Source of the DNA: KBS-96 sp963722585
GTDB taxonomy: Bacteria > Acidobacteriota > Terriglobia > Bryobacterales > Bryobacteraceae
Reading direction: 5' to 3'
Length of the DNA: 64,000 bases
NCBI GenBank assembly: GCA_963722585.1
Contig: CAVRNU010000051.1
Coordinates: 8,245-72,244, forward strand
Position numbers and translations under genes: made by a program
The notes under the pieces: generated by a model
What the model was told of the DNA's origin: nothing
Database searches by the model: none
The model's input: the letters and a program-made list of their open reading frames with translations, nothing else
Shown here: positions 11,701 through 19,602 of the stretch, in pieces
Numbering within the stretch: the stretch's first letter is position 1
Layout: each line of letters begins with the position of its first letter

Positions 11701-12074
11701 GATTGCAGCAGAGGCGCCGTTCCTGTCACTGACACCGTTTGCGTCTGGCTTCCCACTGCAAGTTGCATATCGACGGTTAAGGTGCTCGCCGCCGTCAAAA
11801 CCACGCCCGCGCGTTGCAGCTTTTCAAACCCAGGTTTGATGACCGTAATCGTGTACGAACCCGTCGGTATTGACGATGCGACATATTGGCCATTGGCGCT
11901 GCCCTGAACCACGCGGGTAAATTGGGTGTCCGCATTAACGAGAGTCACTTGTGCGTCTGGTACGGCTGCGCCGGACTGATCAGTAATGGTTCCAACGATA
12001 GTCGAAGTATCTTGCGCACTGGCAATGAAAGCGAGCGCAATTGCCATCAAAATAGCTACTGAAATTCGTCCCAC
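8697..12074 (-). pseudogene. Oar-type TonB-dependent receptor, five or more frameshifts
   Basis: The gene starts at 12074 with a signal peptide (about residues 1-20) and a carboxypeptidase-regulatory domain (VGTITDQSGAAVPDAQVTL), then plug and barrel. Pieces lie at 11490-12074, 11065-11445, 10433-11026, 9825-10625, 9224-9745 and about 8799-9497; together they cover a full receptor of about 1,090 aa. Each break I could resolve is a single missing base in a G or T run (for example GCGGGTACAGC for expected AAGYSYLIDG). The barrel should end near 8799 (ARIIQMAAKIVF); the frame as given runs on into the 3' end of the sulfatase. Known role of the family: outer-membrane uptake of large ligands. It sits between two sulfatases, so a sulfated glycan is a plausible substrate. 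Confidence 0.8.
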
Positions 12075-12112
12075 GTGGACTCCTGTTTCGGAAATATGGG
12101 GATTATATCAAC

Positions 12113-13660
12113 TCACGCCATGTTCAATTCCGGCGGCTTGTACCAGGCGAAGAGCTTCGCTTTTAAAGCCTCAACGGTGTTTTGATGTTCAGGCTCCAGC
12201 GCGAGATTTGTCATCTCCTTTGGATCGTCTCGAAGATTGTAAAGCTCAGGCATATCGTGCGTCCAAAACGAATATTTGAGATCCCCATTGCGGATCATAT
12301 ATTTCGCATTGCGTGTCCGTAGGTTGTATTCAGCGAATACAGGTGCATTGTGGCGGAGCGCGGAATCGTGCACTTGATCTGCAAAGCTGCGCCCGTCGAT
12401 AGATGACGAAACAGGAACATTCGATAGTTCAGCGATCGTCGCCAGCAAACCGACCTGGCTAAGTGGCGCATTGCAAACGCCAGGTAATGAAATGCCAGGC
12501 GTACGCAGCATTAGCGGAACGCCGCAAGAAGACTCGTAGAACTGAAATTTCTGCCATAGGCCGTGTTCGCCGAGCATTTCGCCATGATCCGCTGTATAGA
12601 CAACCAGCGTGTTCTCCTCGAGTCCGAGTTCTTTCAATTTTCGCAAGACGATGCCGGCGCAATCATCCATCTGGGCCAGATTGCCGTAGTAGTAAGCGAT
12701 TCGTCTTCGCGCTTGAACTGGATCTTTCAACTCTGGCGTTGGCGCGTTGTATTCGATGGAGTGACGAACTTCAGCGGGCACTTTCGACAAGTCGACTTTG
12801 CCCCACGTGTCGGGAAGATGCATATCTTCTGCACGAAACATATTTGCAAATCGCTCCGCGGGCATAAACGGATCATGCGGCTTCAGAAACGAGCAAATTA
12901 GTAGGAACGGCTGCTGCCGACTGCCATATCTATCCAAAAATCTGACAGACTCTCGCGCGGCAAAGCTTTCAAAATGATCCTGTTCCGGAATTTTCGAAAC
13001 ACCACCCACCGCAACGAAACCCTCACGGTCATCCAACTCTCGTACGCCCTTCCAGGGATCACCGAAATCGCGCCATAAGTCATCTATCTGCGGCAAGCCC
13101 GATCCTGAGTTGGCGCGAGCCAACTCATCTGCGTAAAGCTTGGTCTTCGGTCCCAGGACTTGGTACCAATCGTTGAAGTCGAGGTGGTAATCAAAGCCGT
13201 GAGTTTGGGCATCCACAAAATGCATCTTTCCGATCAGGCCCGTGACATAACCCGCCTGCCCGAAATAATGCGCTATTGTTTTATGTCCAATTGGCCAAGG
13301 CACTGTGTTGTTCCACGCCTGGTGGTTGTGAGTGTAGAGTCCGGTCAGTATTGAGGCACGCGAGGGCGTACAAACCGGATTCGTGCAATACGCGCTGGTA
13401 AACCGCACCGCGGTACGACCGAAAGCGTCGAGATTCGGCGTGCGAGCGACTTGATCGCCGGCGACTCCCAAGCAGTCGCGCTTGTGCTGATCAGACATAA
13501 TAATCAGAACATTTCGCGGACGCTTATTCTGCTGCCTTGCTGATGAACGTCGTGCCGCACTCAGTCCCATGCCGAGGCCGAACATCACGTCCCGCCGAGT
13601 TACTGGAAAATCACTACGGTTTGTCGCCATACTTCGACTGGAATTGTAACGCCGATGCAT
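12113..13660 (-). CDS. Sulfatase (type I, exported)
   Basis: 515 aa and intact. A twin-arginine leader is visible at about residues 20-40 (TRRDVMFGLGMGLSAARR). The formylglycine motif CTPSR is at about residue 97, the N-terminal metal segment is VLIIMSDQHKRD, and the second metal site is YTADHGEMLGEHGLW (about 367-381). Size and motifs fit the sulfatase family (choline-/aryl-sulfatase-like). An alternative ATG at 13630 would give 505 aa and place the Tat motif closer to the start; that may be the better one. It lies just upstream of the receptor gene on the same strand (38 bases apart), so the two probably form one transcription unit. Confidence 0.85.
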   Translation of the reverse strand: MHRRYNSSRSMATNRSDFPVTRRDVMFGLGMGLSAARRSSARQQNKRPRNVLIIMSDQHKRDCLGVAGDQVARTPNLDAFGRTAVRFTSAYCTNPVCTPSRASILTGLYTHNHQAWNNTVPWPIGHKTIAHYFGQAGYVTGLIGKMHFVDAQTHGFDYHLDFNDWYQVLGPKTKLYADELARANSGSGLPQIDDLWRDFGDPWKGVRELDDREGFVAVGGVSKIPEQDHFESFAARESVRFLDRYGSRQQPFLLICSFLKPHDPFMPAERFANMFRAEDMHLPDTWGKVDLSKVPAEVRHSIEYNAPTPELKDPVQARRRIAYYYGNLAQMDDCAGIVLRKLKELGLEENTLVVYTADHGEMLGEHGLWQKFQFYESSCGVPLMLRTPGISLPGVCNAPLSQVGLLATIAELSNVPVSSSIDGRSFADQVHDSALRHNAPVFAEYNLRTRNAKYMIRNGDLKYSFWTHDMPELYNLRDDPKEMTNLALEPEHQNTVEALKAKLFAWYKPPELNMA

Positions 13661-14022
13661 ACGAGAAGCAGCGTCCCGGTGTTTCTTTGAAGCTTGGAAC
13701 TGAGTGATAGTGCTTGCATAAAGCCCAAAGCGTACCAGAGGCTAGGCCGCAGGTCTGCTGCAGAGGATTACTACTGAATAAGTGCCACGGTTCCTCGCAA
13801 CTGTTCCGGAAGAGACGAGACTTGCAAGTACCGATCCTCTTAAAACGGAGTTGGCGCCGACCCGACTTCGGTTCGCGTTCCGGCAACGGGGACTTCCAGG
13901 CCCATTGCGGCACACTTTGACCGCTCAGCCTCGCGCGTCCCACTCCGATGCGGCGGGATCTATTTCAAGTCAGTCTGGGTGAACCGCTCCTGCTTGTCGC
14001 GGCCGTGGCTTCGTCGGATACA
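13661..14022. other. Intergenic stretch without a supported gene
   Basis: Short ORFs only, none with a recognisable protein. It should contain the promoter of the leftward sulfatase-receptor unit; no clear sigma-70 boxes stood out. Confidence 0.4.
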
Positions 14023-14760
14023 CTAAAGCGCTTCCGAATAGTCTCCCGGTGCGAGCCCGGTGATCCGTCGAAAGATCCTTCGAAATGCGCCTTCGTCATG
14101 GTACCCGACCATCCAGGCAATCTCGCTCACCGTCTGCATTGAGAACTCCGGAGCTTCCCGCGCTCGTTCCACCCGGAGTTGCTGCGGGTACTTCGTTGGC
14201 GTTAACCCGGTTGCGTTTCTGAATCGCCGAAGGAACGTGCGCTCTCCCAAGCTGGCGCGGTCTGCGAGCGTAGTCACTGTTGCGCTGATCGTGTAGTGGA
14301 TCTGGAGCCAGTGCTGAGTCTGGCGGACGGTTTCACCACAATGATGAAGCGGCGGCGCGAAGGTGAAATAGAAGCGCGGTTCGCGGCCTGCCGGTTCCAC
14401 GAGAAAAAAAACGGGCAGTCGCCATCATTACGGCCGAACTGATCCACCGGTGAATCAGGCGAAGACCAGATCGATCCATGCCATAACACCACCCGCCGTT
14501 ATGATGTCTCCATCATCGATGATCAGCTTGTCGGGCATGACCTGAATATCAGGAAACCGCTCGGCCAGACTAGCCGCATGAATCCAGTGCGTTGGGCTGG
14601 GCGCTGCTCAGCAATCCTGTTTCTCCCGGCAGGAAAGCGCCGCAGCAAATCGAACAGCAACGGTGCTGCGGGCATGTTGGTCGCGAATCCAACGCTCATG
14701 TAGTCCGTCGGAATCCCGGTAGCCATCCACCTCAAGGTTGGGCGGAGAATCAAGGCAACC
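14023..14760 (-). pseudogene. GlxA-like AraC family regulator, 5'-truncated and frameshifted
   Basis: The C-terminal AraC DNA-binding domain is intact (14023-14400: two helix-turn-helix parts, LADRASLGERTFLRRFRNAT and VSEIAWMVGYHDEGAFRRIF). Upstream, in other frames, come pieces of a DJ-1/PfpI-like domain: LIIDDGDIITAGGVMAW near 14500 and FLPGETGLL near 14630. That order is GlxA-type (DJ-1 domain plus AraC). The first half of the DJ-1 domain is missing, and the gene stops matching close to where the phage operon begins. At least three frame changes are needed, so this looks truly broken, and it may mark the right-hand breakpoint of the inserted block. Confidence 0.65.
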
Positions 14761-14811
14761 AGAGCCTAGTGATTGCCGCTCAACTCTCTGAATCCACGTG
14801 AGTTCGGGAGC

Positions 14812-14922
14812 CTAAGCTGAATTAGTCCTGAAAAACGCCGCAGGATCCGCGAACGCAGCGTCCGCGTAGCATAGACCCATAGATGTGTTATGGCTGACCT
14901 GCTTCCACCGAATTTCCACCAT
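14812..14922 (-). CDS. Possible 36-aa ORF after NlpC gene
   Basis: An ATG at 14922 opens a 36-codon frame ending in TAG at 14812 (ends in AFADPAAFFRTNSA). It starts 4 bases after the stop of the NlpC/P60 gene, in the manner of other genes in this operon. It is too short for family assignment and may be only the remnant of a gene cut at the breakpoint. Confidence 0.25.
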   Translation of the reverse strand: MVEIRWKQVSHNTSMGLCYADAAFADPAAFFRTNSA

Positions 14923-14926
14923 CTGA

Positions 14927-15403
14927 TCATGATTTCACCGTAAAGACAGCGACTGTACGATATGCCCAAAGCGGGTGAGTCGACGCGTTGATCTCTTCGA
15001 CTCGGGGCGCGATCGCGTGGATCACCCTGGGCCAGGCGGTCACGATGGCTCCGTGGTTATAGACTTTGCTGCGAGCCAGGCGCGTGAGCACGATGTCGCC
15101 TGGTTGCGCGCTGGCCGAACGGTGCGCGACGGTCTCAACTGTCTCCGCCGACAAGCTCAGCAGGCCCCTCAGATAGCGCTCGTTCGAAGTATGAAAAAAC
15201 CAATCGTGCGAATAGACGCCGAGATTCTCGCGCTGGGCCAGGCCGCACGCGATCAGAACTTCGGCGATAAAGGTGGCGCAATCACAGCCGGCGCCCTTCA
15301 CGCGCGCGCCCAGCCGGTACGGTGTGCCGATCCAGCTCCGGGCTTCGCGGACGATGGCGCCGCGATCGAGCGCCGGCGGCGTGCTGAAAACTGCTTCGCT
15401 CAT
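14927..15403 (-). CDS. NlpC/P60 family cell-wall peptidase (tail-associated)
   Basis: 158 aa. The catalytic Cys sits in GAGCDCATF (Cys42), with His117 in YNHGAIV and a second His in VIHAIAP (residue 129): the Cys-His-His arrangement of NlpC/P60. In gene transfer agents and siphophages this protein (gp14-like) sits at the tail tip and cuts wall peptides during DNA entry. The ATG overlaps the lysozyme stop (ATGA), which also decides the start; the longer open frame upstream is a shadow of the lysozyme gene. The expected next gene, the host-specificity protein, is displaced to 6619. Confidence 0.85.
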   Translation of the reverse strand: MSEAVFSTPPALDRGAIVREARSWIGTPYRLGARVKGAGCDCATFIAEVLIACGLAQRENLGVYSHDWFFHTSNERYLRGLLSLSAETVETVAHRSASAQPGDIVLTRLARSKVYNHGAIVTAWPRVIHAIAPRVEEINASTHPLWAYRTVAVFTVKS

Positions 15404-15804
15404 TTCGGCTGGAGTTTCGATACCTCGATCAACATGCTTTCGAGCCGCCGGCGCATGACGAGTCCTGGGAGCACGTTCCCCTCGCGATCGTGCACGCGAT
15501 CCTCGAGGCGGATCTTGCCGGCGAGATACTCGCGCAGCGCGCCCTCTCCGCAGTTGAAGCCGAAACTGGCGAGCGCGGCCGCCTCGAGCAGCGGCCTCTC
15601 CTTCACCGCGGCAAGCAACGAGGCCTGGTCTTCGGCGAAAAACAGGTCGGCCTGGTCGCGCGTGATTACCATGCCTTCGTGCGCGTCTTTCGTGTGGCCA
15701 ATGCCGATCGTCCAGACGCCACCCGGGTCGCAGTACGCCTTTAGCCGGCAGCCTTCGAAAACTTCGATGAGAGCGCTCGCGAGTTGGGCCAGGCTGGGCA
15801 TCAT
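15400..15804 (-). CDS. Phage lysozyme, GH24 (endolysin)
   Basis: 134 aa. It shows the T4-type catalytic triad with exact spacing: Glu17 in VFEGCR, Asp26 in AYCDPGG, Thr32 in VWTIGIGHT (Glu-8 residues-Asp-5 residues-Thr). These enzymes split the glycan strand of peptidoglycan. No signal peptide, so it would need a holin (candidates at 1892-2632). Two adjacent ATG codons (15799-15804) directly follow the TGA of the DUF2163 gene. Lysozyme placed inside the tail block, between the DUF2163 and NlpC genes, is unusual; it may be a tail-borne wall enzyme rather than a lysis protein. Confidence 0.85.
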   Translation of the reverse strand: MMPSLAQLASALIEVFEGCRLKAYCDPGGVWTIGIGHTKDAHEGMVITRDQADLFFAEDQASLLAAVKERPLLEAAALASFGFNCGEGALREYLAGKIRLEDRVHDREGNVLPGLVMRRRLESMLIEVSKLQPK

Positions 15805-16746
15805 TCAGACCGCCATTTGAGGATTGGGCACGTACGGGAAGCCGTAGTAATCGCCGTCCGATTGGTCGATCGGCGCCTGCCCGCTGATATAGAACGTGTC
15901 GGCGCCAGGCGTCGGCGTCCACGGCAGCGGCGTGTAGAGGATGAACTGGTTGTAATCGGAGTTCGGCTGGTTGTAGCCGCCGGGCAGCGTGATCTTGATG
16001 TTCTGCTGAATCGCGGCCCAGATGCCGCCGAGCGTGGAGTTGCCTCCGCTATTGAAGACCAGGTACCCGTGCTGGCAGACGTTCGCGTTTAAAATCGAAT
16101 GGACCTCGGGATAGGTCATGTCGCCGATGACCTGCGTCGGCGAGCTCCCCTGCATTACGTTGAACTGCGGGATGTGCGAGAAGCCTTTGGGCGGCGTCGC
16201 TGCAGTGTAGGACGCGAGCGTGTTGGTCAATTCGATCACGTTGTTCGGCACGTATTGATTCACCACATCGAGGTAGCTGTTGACGGTGAATTTGATCGCG
16301 CCGCGCTCGACGCTCGAATCCGCGACGCGGCCGCCGAAGAGTTCCGAGCAGCCATAGGTCGACGCATCGCCCGGCGTGGGCATATAGACCGTCCAGACGC
16401 GCACGCGCCAGTTGTCGTAATAGCCGATCTGCGCGAGCTGGTAGGGGCTCGCGGTCGCGACGCTCGATGTGAACGAGCCCGGCTTCGGAGACCATGTGAC
16501 ATCGAGCGAGGACACCTCGAGGCCGATCTTGGCGGTGACGGTTCCGCGCTTAACGACGGCCGGATGGAACGTGCCCCACGCCGGCCAGACGAGCGGCGCC
16601 TCGTAGTCGGTGAGCCAGACAGCCAGCGGATCCTCCGGCTCTCCGAACAGATACAGATTGGCCAGGCGAAACTCGTTGCCCGCGGCGAGCCAGGCCGCGA
16701 CCGCGGCCGTCGTGTCCGAACCGTCGCCGCCGGTTACTTTCCTCAT
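15805..16746 (-). CDS. DUF2163-type phage tail protein
   Basis: 313 aa from the ATG at 16746, which overlaps the preceding stop (ATGA). The middle part (VKRGTVTAKIGLEVSSLDV, about residues 55-73, then a Ser/Thr-rich beta region) matches the DUF2163 proteins (gp13 of gene transfer agents) that sit between DUF2460 and NlpC/P60 genes. The C-terminal part (FGGRVADSSVERGAIKFTVN; ...NANVCQHGYLVF) fits the adjacent phage-associated C-terminal domain with its conserved Cys. The role is in the tail tip or baseplate hub. The assignment rests on motifs plus exact gene order. Confidence 0.7.
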   Translation of the reverse strand: MRKVTGGDGSDTTAAVAAWLAAGNEFRLANLYLFGEPEDPLAVWLTDYEAPLVWPAWGTFHPAVVKRGTVTAKIGLEVSSLDVTWSPKPGSFTSSVATASPYQLAQIGYYDNWRVRVWTVYMPTPGDASTYGCSELFGGRVADSSVERGAIKFTVNSYLDVVNQYVPNNVIELTNTLASYTAATPPKGFSHIPQFNVMQGSSPTQVIGDMTYPEVHSILNANVCQHGYLVFNSGGNSTLGGIWAAIQQNIKITLPGGYNQPNSDYNQFILYTPLPWTPTPGADTFYISGQAPIDQSDGDYYGFPYVPNPQMAV

Positions 16747-18691
16747 GCGATCGCAGGCCGGGCGGTGACGAGCTTCAGCGTCCCGCTGCCGTTCTTGCTC
16801 TCCGATCCGCCGATCGTGTACAGCTCGTCCATGAACTGCTCGAAGTCCTGCTGATCGGTCTCGAAGCGCACCCGGAAGTAGTAGTTGAACTGCGCCGTGA
16901 CAGGCGCGGTCGGAGGCGAGTTCCACTGTATGTACATTCCCAGGAAACTCGAACCGGGGATCGCGAGGCCGGGCCCGCCAATCGTGTAATCAGTGCCCAG
17001 CGCCTTCAGCACGCCGTTCGCATACACCGAAATCGCGCCGTTCAAGTCCGTGACGTCCTCGAAAAACTGCCCTCCGACATAGCGCTGGATGGGCGAGTAA
17101 TAGTTGCCCTCTCCATCGGTCACGACCTGCAGCTGCGCGGCGAGATTCACGTTGACGCTATTGGTGTTCACGAACGAGATCATGCCGTTGATCCAGGCGA
17201 GCGCCTGGTTCGCCATAGCCGTCTGCGCGATGTTCGAGCTCGATCCCCATTGGTAGAGGAGAGCCAGGGAGCGCAGGATTTCGCCATGCCAGAAGCCGTA
17301 CCAGGATTCGTCCGGAACGTCAGTGCAGAACGTGCCCGCCATCGTCCCGCTGCTCTGATAAAGTGCTTGGAACATCGTGTAGGCCTTGTTCAGCAGCGAC
17401 CAATACGTCGCGTTCATCGTCCCGCTTGCGTTGCCGTTTGGCCGCACGGCCTGATCCATCTTCAGCACCGTGCGGATCACGAGACCCGGCGGCATGTGGC
17501 TCCTGGTACGTGTTCTGAGCGCCAGTCTGCGGAAAGATGGTGGGCGGCCCAGCCGCGGCGATCGTCCAATTCGCGTCGAGCCAGGTTCAGGAAGCTGTTG
17601 ACGATCCCGACCGCCTGCGTGTAGTAGCTCTCCGATCCGGTGCAGGCGAGGACGAGCTCGGCCAGCTCCGCGAGAGGACGAAACTGATAGCCGACCCATT
17701 CGGTGTTCGGATCCGGCCCGTTCCAGCCGAAGGTATTCACCGTGCCGTACTGCACCGCGTCCACGCGATCGAAATAGAAGACCGGCGCGAAAGGTCCCGT
17801 GTCATGCGTACTGGATTGCGAGGTCCATGCGGCTTGCGAGTCGGCAAGCATCTGCACCGCGATTGCGACGTTGGCCTCTTGTTCCATCTGCTTGAGCATC
17901 CAGGGGCTCTGATAGCCCATGTAGACCGGCCCTCGCCAGGAGATCAGCGTGGCTGGCTGGCCCAGGAAGTTCGCCGTGAACGGGATCGCGCCGCCCAGGT
18001 ACGTGATCGCGAGGTTCGGCAGTTGGCGGACGCGGTTCATCGTGAGCGTGTGCGGCGTCGTCGCCGTGTCGTCGAAACCGAACGTATAGACGGTGCTCCC
18101 GAGCGGCAACACCTGGCCGCTCGAGTTCACAAAGTTCACATTGGTGAGGATGACCGTCTGCAGTCCATCCCCGGAGAGCCCTACGGCGCACGTGTAGCGG
18201 TTGGCTGGATTGAAGGGCTGCTGATTCGTCGTGTCGATGAAGACGTTGACGGTCTGCGCGATTGTGGAGCCGAGCGTGACTTCCGTCGAGTTGCCGGAAG
18301 CGTAGGTGTCGTTGATCGAGGCGACGCCGTACTGCGCTTCGCCGCTCGTGACTCCCAGAGGGATCGTGATCGTCACGTTTCCCGAGCCGTCGCAGGCGTA
18401 GACGGGCGCCGGCGACATCGAGCTGAAGGAATAGCTCCCCGACGTCGCGAAGGGCTGCAGCTGGTAGTTCGGCTTGAGCCAGTCCCTGCTGTCGTTGATG
18501 TCGTAGACGATCGCGGATTGCGCTGCTGTGGCAATCGCTGCCTGGCCATAGCTCGGGTTCGCCAGGAGCTGATTAGCCCGCGAGAAGCAGCGATAGGCCC
18601 AATTGAACGTGTCGCATGCGGCGTCGATCTCGCCAGCCGCGAGCGGCCGCCAGTCGGGCCACGCCTCGTAGACCTGATTCACTTGGATCAT
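16743..18691 (-). pseudogene. Tail protein: toroid-like domain plus DUF2460 C-terminal half, frameshifted
   Basis: About 650 aa over 17477-18691, a short middle frame (about 17490-17588; WLDANWTIAAAGPPTIFPQ) and 16743 to about 17490. The middle of the protein consists of paired helices with aromatic residues (GEIDAACDTFNWAYRCF; TEWVGYQFRPLAELAELVL; WYGFWHGEILRSLALLYQW), like the helix hairpins of (alpha/alpha)6 glycosidase folds. The last about 120 residues (FNYYFRVRFETDQQDFEQF) resemble the C-terminal part of DUF2460. The matching N-terminal half of DUF2460 is in the gene upstream, with a 4-base ATGA overlap. So the two genes may encode one split tail protein with a large inserted domain. 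Enzyme activity is only a guess. Confidence 0.5.
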
Positions 18692-19599
18692 GGCCCGTCC
18701 TGGGCCGAGAAGATGACGGCCAGGGTCGCGTTCACGCTGGTGTCGGTGAGCGTGATGGTCGTCGTGGCGGTGCCGGCGTTGTAGCTGTAGCTCGCGATCG
18801 CGTAGCTCGTGCCGCTTGCGAGCGGTGAATAGGGGTTCTGATAGACCAGCGTGTAGCCGGCCGAGGCGACCTGGAAGACGTAGCGGACCAGGGCAACCGA
18901 ATCGGGGATCGTGGCGACGCCGTTGATGAACTGCGCCGTGTTCGTGTAGTGGATCGTCGCGGACTGAAACGGGCTTTTGACGCAGAACAGCCAGTGCGGC
19001 GCGAAGATGTGCGTGGCGTCGACGGTGGCCGGGATCGTGAGCGCCAGCGTCGCGCTGCGATAGAGGACCGCCAATCCGCTCAGCATCTTCTTGGCAAGCG
19101 AAAGCGCTGCGGCGCTGCCGGTCACCGCATACGCCTCGAGCATGCCCAGCAGCAGGAGGAACTGGCCCTCGCTCGTGCCGGAGGCCTCGTGGAAGTAGTC
19201 GCCGCGGCCGGCGACGTCGTTGAACGCGTTCACCACCAATCCGCTGCCGTTCATCAGCATGTTGCCGGCAGGCGGCGCGCTGAAGATCGCGGGTCCCACG
19301 TAGTTGTTCTTCGGATCAGACCAAAGGAAATCGTCGTTCTGGCCAGCGCGCGCCAGATAGAAGCCCACCAGCGTGTCCAGGTCGGTGAACGGCGCATAGG
19401 GCATCGTGTTGTTCGAATTCTTGAAGTTGCCGAAGATGAAGTCGTAGATCAGGGTGAAGTGCCAGATGGGATTGTAGGCCTGTGGGATGCGCAGTTCATT
19501 GCCCGAAGGCGACTTCTGCACGATCGTCGAAAACTCGGGCGTGCGCAGCACGGTGAACGTGAGTCCCTGAATCGCGCTCGGATAGACCGAATTGCTCAT
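18688..19599 (-). CDS. DUF2460-like tail protein, N-terminal half with extra helical region
   Basis: 303 aa. Residues 1-90 (VYPSAIQGLTFTVLRTPEF; IWHFTLIYDFI; LVGFYLARAGQNDDFLWSDP) follow the start of DUF2460 (gp12 of gene transfer agents, a distal-tail type protein). After the DPKNNYV segment, where DUF2460 normally goes on to its second beta part, a helical region begins (SEGQFLLLLGMLEAYAVTG; LSLAKKMLSGLAVLYR), then a beta-rich C-terminus. It starts 3 bases after the tape measure stop and overlaps the next gene by ATGA. The family link is from motifs and position and should be checked by profile search. Confidence 0.55.
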   Translation of the reverse strand: MSNSVYPSAIQGLTFTVLRTPEFSTIVQKSPSGNELRIPQAYNPIWHFTLIYDFIFGNFKNSNNTMPYAPFTDLDTLVGFYLARAGQNDDFLWSDPKNNYVGPAIFSAPPAGNMLMNGSGLVVNAFNDVAGRGDYFHEASGTSEGQFLLLLGMLEAYAVTGSAAALSLAKKMLSGLAVLYRSATLALTIPATVDATHIFAPHWLFCVKSPFQSATIHYTNTAQFINGVATIPDSVALVRYVFQVASAGYTLVYQNPYSPLASGTSYAIASYSYNAGTATTTITLTDTSVNATLAVIFSAQDGP

Positions 19600-19602
19600 G
19601 GC

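Noticed and set aside
17537..18784. 415-aa plus-strand frame
   Set aside because: Antisense of the toroid/DUF2460 gene; very Arg/Val-rich with no family motifs.
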